A stretch of DNA of 64,000 nt, from contig NZ_FNIB01000005.1 in the NCBI RefSeq assembly GCF_900103805.1, positions 1-64,000 of the forward strand, given 5' to 3'. A program made the translations under genes and the position numbers. Shown in pieces: positions 43,231 through 52,576 of this stretch. Source of the stretch: Cryobacterium flavum. GTDB taxonomy: Bacteria; Actinomycetota; Actinomycetes; Actinomycetales; Microbacteriaceae. A model generated the notes under the pieces. It did not search any database and was not told the origin of the DNA. It was given only the letters and a program-made list of their open reading frames with translations. Each line of letters starts with the position of its first letter. Position 1 is the first letter of the stretch.

Positions 43231-43785
43231 ATCAGACCGGCTGATCTTTTTACGCACATTCGCCACGTGCATCTCGAGGAAGCGCGGGTCGGAATCCGTC
43301 ACGAGACCGCCCGTGGCAAAGCTATCGCCGCGCAGCTCGAGAATGGTCTTCGCCTTGGTGTGCACCCAATTGCCGGGTTGAAACAGGCTCGCCAGCAGGT
43401 CGAGCTCGCTGCGCATTAGCGAAACGACCGTGTTCGCTACCTCCACGATCCGACGGTCGACGTGCAAGCACAGGCCATCGCGCTGTAACCACCCGTTCTG
43501 TGTGGGCTCGGGCACTTCGACGTGTTTGGTCGGCGCACGTCGCAGGACCGCCTGCTCGGTCTGCTCGGTCTGCTCGGCGAACAAGGCCCCTCGCGACGCA
43601 TAGAAGCGCCCGGTCTTACCGGTGCGGTGGCCAGAATGACCAGCGTCAGAGGAAACGCCGTGAGTTGGGCGAAATAAACGCCTCCCGTTGTAACGCCGGG
43701 CGATGACGCCAGAAAGCGGCCGGCTGAGCACCACTCCAGTTCCCACAAACACCAGAGCCCCGAACACAACACTCTGACATTCCAA
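43231..43785 (-). pseudogene. Decayed copy of the adjacent two-component system
   Basis: The minus strand holds pieces matching the kinase (LECQSVVFGALVFVGTGVVL; in another frame LTAFPLTLVILATAPVRPGA; EQTEQAVLRR). They run directly into the winged helix of the regulator (GWLQRDGLCLHVDRRIVEVA, FLEMHVANVRKKI). The catalytic kinase domain and the receiver are gone. It is an inverted, deleted duplicate of 40940-43059, cut by an IS3 fragment. Confidence 0.78.
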
Positions 43786-44329
43786 AAGAGAACGGCCCGT
43801 GTGGTTCCTTGGCTGACCTGTTCCCAGGGGCTCAGCCCACGGTTACAGCAACTGATACGACAATTTTACCCCAGATGAGGGGGTAATTAAATTATGTTAA
43901 TCCTGCGATCCGCAGGCTTAAATCTGCCGCAAATCCTGAGTCTGATCTGACACGCTCAGACGGCGACGTCAACTTGGTGCCGCAGACAGTCAGGAATTCT
44001 TGCGATGACGATTCTTCCCACCCGCCGTCGCTTCGCAGCCATCATGACCTTCTTCTCCCCTTGCAGGTTGGGTATCCACACGCGAAGCACAAGACGTTGT
44101 TCATTTGCGTCATGTTGTGACATTCCAAGCAGCTTCTGCTCGACGAGCAGCAGCACAGCTGACGCCTTCCCGACGACGCCTTCTTCGTCAGCGGGGCGAG
44201 TCGGCACGTTTCATGAGCGCTACCCCACGACGGGCACTACCTACGCGGTCGTAGTTGAAATAACTTCTTTTCTGGCCACGATTGGTAAATTTCGCCGTCT
44301 GGGTACATTTCACGGATCCACCTTTCTGA
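43786..44329. other. Region with no confident gene
   Basis: It includes an AT-rich patch (about 43860-43930) with promoter-like TTAAATTATGTTAAT. A minus-strand frame at 43956-44207 (ending RVGRIVIARIPDCLRHQVD) has some protein character but no ribosome site. It is probably the regulatory region of the GT2 gene plus debris. Confidence 0.4.
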
Positions 44330-46729
44330 GTGGACCTCACGCCGCTGCCCGATCGCATATCTGGAGTGTCCTTGCGTAAACTCAACAATTTTGATAACCG
44401 AAAACACCAACTTGGGTCAGAAAAATCAACGACCCCACTGCCCAGCGTACATCCGCGCCCCAGCGACGGAAAGCTACTCCGAGGACGCCTGGGCATTGTC
44501 GCCACGATCATTTTCTGGGCGGTTTACGTCATCTACACAGTGGTGCGCGAGTTTCTCAACTCGGGCACGGCCGGTTTTCGTTTCACCACCGAGGCCCTCG
44601 CTTACGTAGTGATCGTGACCGTTCTCATGTTCTCGGCGCTCATGTATCTCATCTCACGCCAGGGTGCTCTGCAACGGTTTCGACATCACCAACGAGTGCC
44701 ACGCAGCGTTCTCGACAACCATTTCACCGAAAACCACAGTGCACTGACCGTTCTCGTACCGTCGTATGCCGAGGAACCGTCGGTCATTCGTGCAACTCTC
44801 TGGTCGGCGGCACTTCAGGAGTACCCCACGATTCGACTCGTACTACTGATTGACGATGAGCCCAATCCGGCCGACCCTGCAGTGCAGCGTCGGCTGAACG
44901 AGACACGCGGAATTGCCAGCGAGATCAATGACGCATTGGTGGAACCAAGTCGTCGTTTTGCCGACGCTCTGCATCTGTACACACTCGAACTCAACGACTT
45001 GCCCGAGGTGACCGGCGACGCCGTCAGACGACTGTCCGCCCACTATCGATGGGCTGCACGCTGGCTCAAAACCCACACCAACGCAAACGATACGCGGGAT
45101 CACGTTGAGAAGTTCTTCGTCGACGAGGTACTGGGCGGACTCGCTAGCGATTTTGGTCTCATCAGTTCGGCGCTCGACGCTGCCGCTTGGGAAGACCTAG
45201 CGCCGACACCGAAACGCATGATGGAGCTTCATCGTCGTCTCGTCTGGACGTTCACGGCTACCGTCGATACCTTTGAGCGCAAGCAGTTTTCATCGCTCTC
45301 GCACGAGGCCAACAAAGCTATGAACCTCAACGCCTATATCGGCCTCATGGGCGGCTGTTATCAGCGCGAAGAAGGCCCAAACGGCAGTATTCTCTGGCCG
45401 GTACTCGACGCGACCAATTCCAACTTCATTGTGCCCGATGCTGTCTACCTGCTCACGCTCGATGCCGACTCAGTGCTACTACGCGATTACTGCCTGCGGC
45501 TTGTCTACTTTCTGGAACAATCAGAAAACTCACGCGTGGCCGTCACCCAAACGCCCTACTCATCATTTAGGGGCGCACCGACCCGACTCGAACGGTTGGC
45601 CGGCGCCACTACCGACATACAGCACATTTTGCACCAGGGAATGTCGCACTACGGCGCGGCCTTCTGGGTCGGGGCCAATGCCGTCATTCGCAAACGCGCC
45701 CTGGAAGACATCGTTGAAGTCGAAACAGTCGGCGGCTTTGAGGTACGACGCTACGTGCAGGACCGCACCGTCATTGAAGACACCGAATCGAGCATCGACC
45801 TCGGCGTGCACGGCTGGAGTCTGGTCAACTACCCGGAACGCCTCAGCTACAGTGCCACCCCCCCGGACTTCGGATCACTCATCGTGCAACGCCGGCGATG
45901 GGCCAACGGCGGTCTGCTCATCCTTCCAAAATTTCTCAAGCAGGTGCGTGCCCGGCATGGAACCGACAACCCGGTGACACTTCTGGAGCTGTGCCTTCGG
46001 CTGAACTACATCAGCTCGATCGCCTGGGCCAACGTCGGGCTGCTGTTCCTGCTCGTTTACCCCTATGACAGCCGCCTGCTCAGCCCAACCGTGCTGCTGG
46101 CATCGCTACCATATTTTCTGCTCATGGGCAGCGACCTGCGCTACAACGGCTACAAATTCTCAGACGTTCTGCGCATATACGGCCTCAACCTCATTCTCTT
46201 ACCGGTGAACCTCGCCGGAGTACTCAAATCTCTGCACCAAGCGATCACCGGAAAGAAGATTCCTTTCGCCCGCACTCCGAAGGTCAAGAGCCGCACGTCA
46301 GCACCCCTCCTGTTCGTTGTCGCACCCTACGCGATTGTCGCGTTCTCCGCATTCACCGCGTGGCGCAATACCTCGTCTGAGAACTGGGGCAACGCTCTCT
46401 TCGCCGCCGTCAACACGGTGCTTGCTCTCGCCACCATTCTTACCACCATCGGAATCTGGAACTCAATCGTTGACGTCTGGCTCGGTCTTACCAACTGGCT
46501 GTGGATCGAGAAGAAACGCAATCGCGATTTCGTTCCAGCGCAGACGGCGCCGCTAAGCCCTTCGCTCAATTGGCGTTCCGTGCTCTATCACGGTGAAATA
46601 ACTGACCACCCACAACTCACCACACCCGTGCCAAAAAGTAGCGAAGTAGTTCGCTGGTCCAACGAAAAGGACTTTCTCATGCCATCAACCAGTCGCGAAC
46701 TGCACTCGCGCGTCGAAGAACTTTCATGA
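44330..46729 (+). CDS. Processive family-2 glycosyltransferase (cellulose/chitin synthase-like)
   Basis: A 799-residue membrane glycosyltransferase. There are two N-terminal helices (about residues 55-110), then a long GT2 domain with TVLVPSYAEEPSVIRATLWS, LVLLIDDEPN, LLTLDADSVLL (about residue 375), the IEDTESS acid/base region and QRRRWANGG (about 520). Four or so further helices follow. This is the D,D,D,QxxRW pattern of synthases that extend and export beta-linked glycans. A 70-residue insert between the first two aspartates is notable. Start is uncertain: GTG at 44330, or GTG at 44366 giving MSLRKLNN. It overlaps the GH18-like gene by four bases. Confidence 0.85.
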   Translation: MDLTPLPDRISGVSLRKLNNFDNRKHQLGSEKSTTPLPSVHPRPSDGKLLRGRLGIVATIIFWAVYVIYTVVREFLNSGTAGFRFTTEALAYVVIVTVLMFSALMYLISRQGALQRFRHHQRVPRSVLDNHFTENHSALTVLVPSYAEEPSVIRATLWSAALQEYPTIRLVLLIDDEPNPADPAVQRRLNETRGIASEINDALVEPSRRFADALHLYTLELNDLPEVTGDAVRRLSAHYRWAARWLKTHTNANDTRDHVEKFFVDEVLGGLASDFGLISSALDAAAWEDLAPTPKRMMELHRRLVWTFTATVDTFERKQFSSLSHEANKAMNLNAYIGLMGGCYQREEGPNGSILWPVLDATNSNFIVPDAVYLLTLDADSVLLRDYCLRLVYFLEQSENSRVAVTQTPYSSFRGAPTRLERLAGATTDIQHILHQGMSHYGAAFWVGANAVIRKRALEDIVEVETVGGFEVRRYVQDRTVIEDTESSIDLGVHGWSLVNYPERLSYSATPPDFGSLIVQRRRWANGGLLILPKFLKQVRARHGTDNPVTLLELCLRLNYISSIAWANVGLLFLLVYPYDSRLLSPTVLLASLPYFLLMGSDLRYNGYKFSDVLRIYGLNLILLPVNLAGVLKSLHQAITGKKIPFARTPKVKSRTSAPLLFVVAPYAIVAFSAFTAWRNTSSENWGNALFAAVNTVLALATILTTIGIWNSIVDVWLGLTNWLWIEKKRNRDFVPAQTAPLSPSLNWRSVLYHGEITDHPQLTTPVPKSSEVVRWSNEKDFLMPSTSRELHSRVEELS

Positions 46730-48330
46730 CCGAGCAGAGTGTCGCCGCGCCCACCTACGTTCGACCGACCCGCCGGCTAGGATTCTGGCGAATGACATTG
46801 GCCACCTTCATCGTGCTCGGCCTCACCGCCGGCAGCTTCGCTGGCTGGCAGTGGTGGACGGCCACCCGCGCCGTCGCCTCCTACGATCCGTGGTTCGCCA
46901 GCTATGTCGACGTGACCGCGACCCCGAGCTACGCCTTCGAATCGCCAACCACAACCGCACGAAAAAACGTTGTACTCTCATTCATCGTCGCCGCCACGGA
47001 TGACCCCTGCGAGCCGACCTGGGGAACGGCGTATTCACTGGACGAGGCATCCGCATCCCTCGATCTCGATCGTCGACTTGCACGCCTCAGCCAACTAGGG
47101 GGCCATGCCACGATCTCGTTCGGTGGCGCCATCAACGACGAGCTAGCCACCGGCTGCTCCAATACCGCCAAACTTGCCCAGGCATACACCACAGTTATTG
47201 ACCGGTACCAGACGTCGAACATTGACCTCGACATTGAGAACACAGCCTTATCGGATTCGGCCGCCGGTGAACGACGCGCCGCCGCAATCAAGACAGTGCA
47301 GGATGAGCAGGCAGCTGCCGGCAAACCCCTGGTGGTCTGGCTGACCCTTCCCGTGGCTCCACACGGACTCACTGGCGATGGCAAGCGGGCCGTCGAGCAA
47401 CTTCTGGCCGCCGGGGTCGACCTCGCGGGTGTCAACGTCATGACCATGGAATATGGCGAAAGCAAGAAACTAACTGCGTCGATGGCGGATGCGTCGATCG
47501 ACGCTCTTAACGCCACTCACGCCCAGCTCGCCGCACTGAACTCGGCCGCTGGCATCGCCATGACCGATGCCGATCTCTGGTCACGTATCGGTGCGACACC
47601 GATGATCGGACAGAATGGAACGGTTGACGAGGTCTTCGGACTAGCCGATGCGCGCACGCTGAATGCTTTCGCACAAGACAAGCAACTCGGCCGTATGTCG
47701 ATGTGGTCGCTCAACCGGGATCGCGCCTGCAGCCCGAACTATGTAGACATTAAGCAGGTGTCTGACGCCTGCAGCGGCGTCGACCAGAACGACCAGAGTT
47801 TCTCCGACGTTCTCGGCGCGAAGTTCACGGCCATTCCCGGAAGCGCCCCGCCCCTCACTGGAGCAGCAGACGCGGCGCTCAAGCCTCAGGCAACGACGGC
47901 GCCAGTGGCCATCATCAAAGACAACCCTCTGACCAGCCCGTATCCGATCTGGTCAGCCGACACGACATATGCCAAAAACACCAAGGTTGTGCGCAACAGC
48001 AACGTGTACGAGACCAAGTGGTGGAGCCTGGGCGATATCCCCGACAACGCCGCACTGCAAGCATTCGAAACTCCGTGGGAGCTCGTTGGCCCCGTGATGG
48101 CCACCGACACGCCGCAGGTGCAGATTCTTCTACCAGAGGGAAGCTACGCTAACTGGTCGCCGACCAAAATCTACGAGGCTACCGAGCGCGTGCTACTCGC
48201 AGGCGTGCCCTACCAGTCGAAATGGTGGAACCAAGCCGCCAGCCCGAGCGCCACAGCACTCAACGGCGAGACCGGTCCGTGGCGCCTGCTGACAGCGGCC
48301 GAGGTGACGGAAAAACTGGCGCAGCAATAA
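46726..48330 (+). CDS. Membrane-anchored GH18-like protein with two chitin-binding-type repeats
   Basis: A 534-residue protein. One transmembrane anchor (about 23-45) leads to an outer domain with ATISFGGAIND (the SxGG motif, about 128-138) and SNIDLDIENT, where Asp167, Asp169 and the putative catalytic Glu171 of GH18 are kept though the first Asp of the motif is Ser. Two similar C-terminal modules follow (YPIWSADTTYAKNTKVVRNS...YETKWW; YANWSPTKIYEATERVLLAG...YQSKWW), like ChtBD3/CBM5. It may trim, release or bind the polymer made by the coupled GT2, suggesting a GlcNAc-containing glycan. Confidence 0.83.
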   Translation: MTEQSVAAPTYVRPTRRLGFWRMTLATFIVLGLTAGSFAGWQWWTATRAVASYDPWFASYVDVTATPSYAFESPTTTARKNVVLSFIVAATDDPCEPTWGTAYSLDEASASLDLDRRLARLSQLGGHATISFGGAINDELATGCSNTAKLAQAYTTVIDRYQTSNIDLDIENTALSDSAAGERRAAAIKTVQDEQAAAGKPLVVWLTLPVAPHGLTGDGKRAVEQLLAAGVDLAGVNVMTMEYGESKKLTASMADASIDALNATHAQLAALNSAAGIAMTDADLWSRIGATPMIGQNGTVDEVFGLADARTLNAFAQDKQLGRMSMWSLNRDRACSPNYVDIKQVSDACSGVDQNDQSFSDVLGAKFTAIPGSAPPLTGAADAALKPQATTAPVAIIKDNPLTSPYPIWSADTTYAKNTKVVRNSNVYETKWWSLGDIPDNAALQAFETPWELVGPVMATDTPQVQILLPEGSYANWSPTKIYEATERVLLAGVPYQSKWWNQAASPSATALNGETGPWRLLTAAEVTEKLAQQ

Positions 48331-48455
48331 GAGCATCCGGCTCGACGAGAGCACTCTCACGCGCTTGAGCTGAAGCATCCCCTCGGAAACCGTCAAGGCG
48401 AATGAGGCCAGTGGGAGTTTAGGCAGCTGGTTCGAGCCCGGCATTCTCGGTGGGT

Positions 48456-48980
48456 TTATGGGCTGGTTTGTTGATCCATGCCGTCGCGGGAATGGACAGG
48501 ATCTTTGGTGCGTGGCTGGTTCATGGTCGCTGTTCGGGCGGTGCTGATGGCGTTTCGGGCAGTCAGCAGCACGCCCAACGCGGCGTGGTCGCCGGTGTGT
48601 GCGCGGGACGCGATCACCCGTTCGACGGGCAAGGCGAGCGCTTGGCGGGCGGCGAGTTCAGCGTCGATCTGGTCGGTCTTGCCGACACGGCGAACACCGC
48701 GCTTGGGAGGTCGTGTTTCGGCGACGGCGATGCCTTCCCATGTCAACAGATCATTAAACTGGGCGCCATAGGACCCGGTGCCTTCCATCGCCACCAGCAT
48801 GCGCCCAGGCGCATGGCGCAGCATCCAGGCGTGGGCGCGTTTGAGCCCGGCCGGGCTCGTCGGGAACGTGTCCCCAGCCTGCTTGGCGCCGTCGGAATCG
48901 AGCACCACTAATGCGTGGGTTTTGGCGTGCGTATCGACGCCGATGACATGGTCGAACACCTGTGAGACGATGGTCACCAT
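48456..48980 (-). pseudogene. IS110-family transposase, N-terminal fragment
   Basis: DEDD domain with HVIGVDTHAKTHALVVLDSD, LVAMEGTGSYGAQFN and VGKTDQIDAELAARQAL; it ends in an unrelated tail after ARTATMNQ. The C-terminal serine domain is absent. It is a different lineage from the copy at 32467. The 150 bases upstream (48981-49130) may be its left end. Confidence 0.85.
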
Positions 48981-49129
48981 AACTTCTTCATCATTGAAAA
49001 TGCGGGTGCTATTACGTGCCGGTCTGGGATTCCTCCCGGAGAACGGTCAGAGGCTTAGTGAGTCACACTCCTGCAAGCATCAAGACCAACCTGCCAGCCG
49101 ATAACCATTACAGAGGTTAAGGAACATCC

Positions 49130-49210
49130 GGTCGAGCTTCAGGTCCGCGTTCTCTTTGCGCAGCCGAAGCAGTTCCCTCGACGAGCACATGTTCTGGATC
49201 GCTCATGATC
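49130..49210 (-). pseudogene. IS3 OrfA coiled-coil scrap
   Basis: A short minus-strand frame reads SSRELLRLRKENADLKLDRM, a typical OrfA leucine-zipper segment. Nothing else of that gene remains. Confidence 0.5.
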
Positions 49211-49299
49211 CTTGTCCTTCCTCATAGATGAGGACAAGTATCAAATGGCCGGCTGGATTGCCCAGGTTCGTGGCCATCACTCGCCGCTGATCTGGGCTT

Positions 49300-49590
49300 T
49301 CAGGCAAACATCGGCATAATCCGAACACCAGAACAATTCAAGAATGCGGTCTCCGCCCGCAACTTGTGAACTTCCCGCTCGAGTTCCTTCAAACGAGCTC
49401 GCTCCGACATTGTCAAATCAGTCTCTGTAACGCCCTTGGCCTCGCGGTACTTGTTGAGCCAGTTCCGGAGAGTCTCGGGGCCGACGCCGTACGCGGTAGC
49501 GACGGCCTTGATCGGTTTGGACGTGTCGATCACCTCGCGGCACAGCTCATCTGTGAACTCCTAAGTGAAACGCCTATGTCCTGCGGTCAT
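49300..49590 (-). pseudogene. IS3-family OrfA with a nonsense codon
   Basis: From the ATG at 49590 the frame is MTAGHRRFT, then TAG at 49561-49563, then EFTDELCREVIDTSKPIKAV, TAYGVGPETLRNWLNKYREA (HTH) and the leucine zipper LKELEREVHKLRAETAFL. The C-terminus is replaced by an unrelated tail after AFLN. It is inactive. Confidence 0.8.
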
Positions 49591-49639
49591 GATGATCTCC
49601 ACTTTCAGTGAACCCTCATTCTAAGAGGGCCCACTGTCC

Positions 49640-50222
49640 AAGATATCCGCGGCAGTTCCCACTAACCCAGCATGCGATAACTGCGTGGACAAATATTACT
49701 CACTTTTTCTTCTGCGCCGTACTCCCCGAACTGGGTTGTTCATACGGAAATTTGACCCGTCTTATTCTGCTAAATTTTTTTTTAGAAAGTTAATTAGCTT
49801 ACTTAGCAAAGTTTGTCACTCTGTTTTATACCAAGCGTGTCTTGTGATGAATATATGTGCGGCGCATCGGATACAGATTAAGTTTTTGGTGGAAACTTTT
49901 TGGCAGGTGCATGACGCTTATTTGTCTCGTTTTACATGGTGGGGAGAGGGCACAAGTCTGCGGCTCTGGTCGGTCCTGCGTGTGCCACATCTCGTCTGAT
50001 CTTCTGACTCACGCGTTCCTCTTGTAGATACCGGGTGTTGTCGAGCCCTTCTTCGACATGCCTGTGCAACGAGATGCACCGGCTCGGTTTTACCTGTTGA
50101 CCTGTCAGTGACGTGGCGAGGGACCCGCGGCGGTACCCGGGAGTGATCTCGTTGGGGAGTTGCGTAGGGACTCGTGTAGACGCCGCTCGGCAACATCTTC
50201 GACTTCACAAGGAGAACGTCTC
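49640..50222. other. AT-rich non-coding island
   Basis: The base composition falls sharply compared with the rest of the window (for example the T/A-rich run around 49765-49840). No IS gene or family is recognised. A frame at 49685-49999 lacks a ribosome site. It may be foreign DNA or the promoter region of the two-gene unit that follows. Confidence 0.45.
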
Positions 50223-50426
50223 GTGCGTACACAACCTCAAAATGACATAGCTGAGGTGAAAATGTTCGCCAAGCGCAGATCGGCGCTACGGCACACAGCC
50301 ACGGAAGCCAACATCACCTCAACGACTATCCACCCCGCTCAGATCGAACCGGGATTTCACACGAGCACAGTCTGGACCACCACCCTCGCTATTGCTAACG
50401 GGCTACCGTGTGCGAAACTCTCATGA
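50223..50426 (+). CDS. Small protein of unknown function, first of a coupled pair
   Basis: 67 residues from a GTG with AAGGAG eight bases upstream: MRTQPQNDIAEVKMFAKRRS to NGLPCAKLS. It is rich in Thr, Ala and Ile with one cysteine and has no transmembrane segment. Its stop overlaps the start of the next gene (ATGA). I do not recognise a family. The strong ribosome site and coupling argue that it is translated. Confidence 0.5.
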   Translation: MRTQPQNDIAEVKMFAKRRSALRHTATEANITSTTIHPAQIEPGFHTSTVWTTTLAIANGLPCAKLS

Positions 50427-50902
50427 CGACGTATATTCCCGACCCTGACGCTTTCTTCCGAGATATTAACGCTGGTATATGGAAAGATATCCGCCAGTTT
50501 TTCCCTGCCGATGAATGCCAAGCGGGCATGTTGTCGACACTCACTGGCGGTGAAGAATTACGGTCTGCGCATATTTTCACTGACGCGTCTGGTGTAGCGT
50601 ACTTTCGTGATGCTGGCAACTTGATGTTCAGCATTAACGACATTGAACGCGCAGAAAACGTGCTGGTCATCGCGTCCACCTACAACGAAGCATTATCAGA
50701 CGTGGACGATGACACGCTGGGTGGCGCCGTGTTCACACACATGGCGTGGGTGTGTAACGGTGTTCACAGCTCACCGGTCAGTGTGGGGTTGCTGCGTCAA
50801 TACCTCGGGAAGCTCATAGACGCCAGAAAAACTGCACGCCACATTACACACAGCTCCTTCGTAAAAGGATGGGAAATCACTGGCGAACCGGGCGGTCGTT
50901 GA
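50423..50902 (+). CDS. Protein of unknown function, second of a coupled pair
   Basis: 159 residues starting MTTYIPDPDAFFRDINAGIW. It looks like a soluble globular protein with an acidic middle (YNEALSDVDDDTLGGAVFTH) and a basic C-terminal end (IDARKTARHITHSSFVKGWE). No signal peptide, membrane helix or known motif is seen. It sits in an AT-rich island between IS debris and a surface-protein remnant. Function is unknown. Confidence 0.6.
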   Translation: MTTYIPDPDAFFRDINAGIWKDIRQFFPADECQAGMLSTLTGGEELRSAHIFTDASGVAYFRDAGNLMFSINDIERAENVLVIASTYNEALSDVDDDTLGGAVFTHMAWVCNGVHSSPVSVGLLRQYLGKLIDARKTARHITHSSFVKGWEITGEPGGR

Positions 50903-51126
50903 CAGGTACCACGATGGCGCATGATTTAGGTGTACAGCCGCGCAACACCCTCGCCGAAGACACGTCCGCCTAGCAATTACGAGACCTTTCAGTGCGTCTC
51001 ATTCACCCCAACCTGCCCTGACATCGAGCAACACTCATTAACACGTTTCTTTATCCCGAACGGGGGGAGAATCGAAGAGATTCAACCTGCTTAATATTGC
51101 TATCCCTGTAATGGAAAATAAACGAT

Positions 51127-51387
51127 CTAATTAGGTACTATCTCTGCGCGATATACACCATTCGCGACGTCTGACGACAATGCGAGCGGTACACCGAGAG
51201 CAGATGACGAGTCCCCGTCGGAATTCTTTGACTGCATATGGTGCTGCGCTTTATCGCCCTCACCTCCCTTAGCTTCGACGACGATTTTCGTCCCGTTCGC
51301 CTGCCCCGGTGTGTCCGTCATTGAGATGCGCAGTAAAGCGCCGGCCTCAATCATGCGCTGTGCTATGCGCCGGGGGCACAGGATCAT
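51127..51387 (-). CDS. Possible small hypothetical protein
   Basis: 86 codons (MILCPRRIAQRMIEAGALLR to VYRAEIVPN) with GAGGTGA ten bases before the ATG. It has no known domain. Divergent from the WxL gene at 51431. The surrounding 50903-51126 holds no gene. Weak support. Confidence 0.3.
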   Translation of the reverse strand: MILCPRRIAQRMIEAGALLRISMTDTPGQANGTKIVVEAKGGEGDKAQHHMQSKNSDGDSSSALGVPLALSSDVANGVYRAEIVPN

Positions 51388-51430
51388 TTTTTCCGCTTCA
51401 CCTCATCATCAACCAATATGAAGTTCCAAA

Positions 51431-51751
51431 ATGCGCAAAATTACCAAGGTCAGCGGCATCGTTGCCACCGCGGCTCTCCTCCTTGCGGTAGGTCTTTCGC
51501 CTGCGATGGCAGCAACCGAACCCGTGAACGCGACTATTGCCGGCGGCGCCCTGGTCGCGAGCACTCCGAGCCCCACCATGAGCAGTGTGTTGCTGGACGG
51601 AACCACCACGACCTCAACGGGGAGCACTGCTACAGACTGGAGCATCAGCGACCCCCGTGGAACCGGGGCGGCATTGAGCCGCACTACCGCCGCCACCGCC
51701 TTCACCAGCGCGGCTGGCGCCGCGGACTCAGTAGACTACGCCGAGGATTGA
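51431..51751 (+). pseudogene. WxL-type surface protein, N-terminal part
   Basis: A clear signal peptide (MRKITKVSGIVATAALLLAV, then cleavage after AMA) is followed by the beginning of a WxL domain: TDWSISDPRGTGAALSRTTA, AFTSAAGA. It stops at DYAED. The normal rest of the domain, with its two WxL motifs and beta-rich end, is missing. Confidence 0.55.
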
Positions 51752-52359
51752 TCATCCAAAGTGCCACCGTGCAGGGCGACACCTCGGTCGTGGACGGCGA
51801 AACCGCCTTCCGGGTGGACGTCGTTCATCGCCAAGGGGTGCGCATTTACCTCACTGTTGCGGGCACCGCTGTCAAGTCCCTGGAGCCTGGCGACCTGAGC
51901 TGGGAACAAACCGGCGGGGCAATCACGTTCACGCTTCCCCTGCACAACACGGGAAATACCATCCTGCACCCCACCGCCACCCTTGACGCCAGCGGATGGC
52001 TTGGAGCGGACCGTGAAGTCAACTTTGACCAACCCGAAAGTGTACTGCCGGGGTCGAGGGTGGAGCTGAACGCCACACTCGAAGGAATACCTCCCATCCA
52101 GGTCGGGAGCGCAGTCGCAACTATCGTCTCAGAAGCCGGCACGGATCACGTTCGGACCCAGATCGGCTATGCCCCGTGGGCGATGATTGGTGTAGCCGTT
52201 CTCCTGATCGCCGCTGGCTGTTACGGCACTGTGCGCCTGGCCCGTTTTATTCGTCGCGCGCGACACGCGATCGCTGAAGTTGCCCAAACGGAATCGGATG
52301 CCCTGGCGGCAGAGGATGCGATACTGCCCAGTGGCCGCGTGAGACACCGCGGCACATAG
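51748..52359 (+). pseudogene. DUF916-like WxL-partner protein, C-terminal part
   Basis: An open frame from a TTG overlapping the previous stop reads VVDGETAFRVDVVHRQGVRI, a beta-sandwich with FTLPLHNTGNTILHPTATLD, and a transmembrane anchor (WAMIGVAVLLIAAGCYGTVR) with a basic tail. This is the end of the membrane-anchored partner protein usually encoded next to WxL proteins. The N-terminal half and signal peptide are lost, so one deletion probably fused the two neighbours. Confidence 0.55.
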
Positions 52360-52576
52360 TTCGTGTCGATGCCAGAGCCTTGCGGCAGGAGTCATAAGCC
52401 ATCGCGAAACTACCGGTTGGGTCGGTATCCGCGGTCAGCCGGGACGACGCGAGATGCCGAACGGCTTCCTGCAGCATGAGGTCGGCCAAGGCGCGGTCGG
52501 CTCGCACTCTCTCGATGTGACCTCGAGCGATGAGATCGTCGACTCCGGCTCGGCCCTGGTGCCAGCGCGTAATCAC
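52247..52576 (-). pseudogene. HEPN-type protein, truncated
   Basis: The N-terminal 75 residues fit HEPN partners of nucleotidyltransferases (DDLIARGHIERVRADRALAD, FAMAYDSCRKALAS). After this the frame becomes unlike the family and runs antisense through the end of the surface-protein gene (stop at 52359). The C-terminal catalytic part therefore seems lost. It overlaps the nucleotidyltransferase gene by four bases. Confidence 0.6.

Noticed and set aside
44005..44379. Plus-strand frame before the GT2 gene
   Set aside because: The translation is Ser/Thr/Arg-rich without domain character and overlaps an opposing frame of equal quality; neither is convincing.
50223..50426. Small gene as a RiPP (lanthipeptide-like) precursor
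   Set aside because: It has only one cysteine, no leader/core pattern, and no modifying enzyme or transporter nearby.
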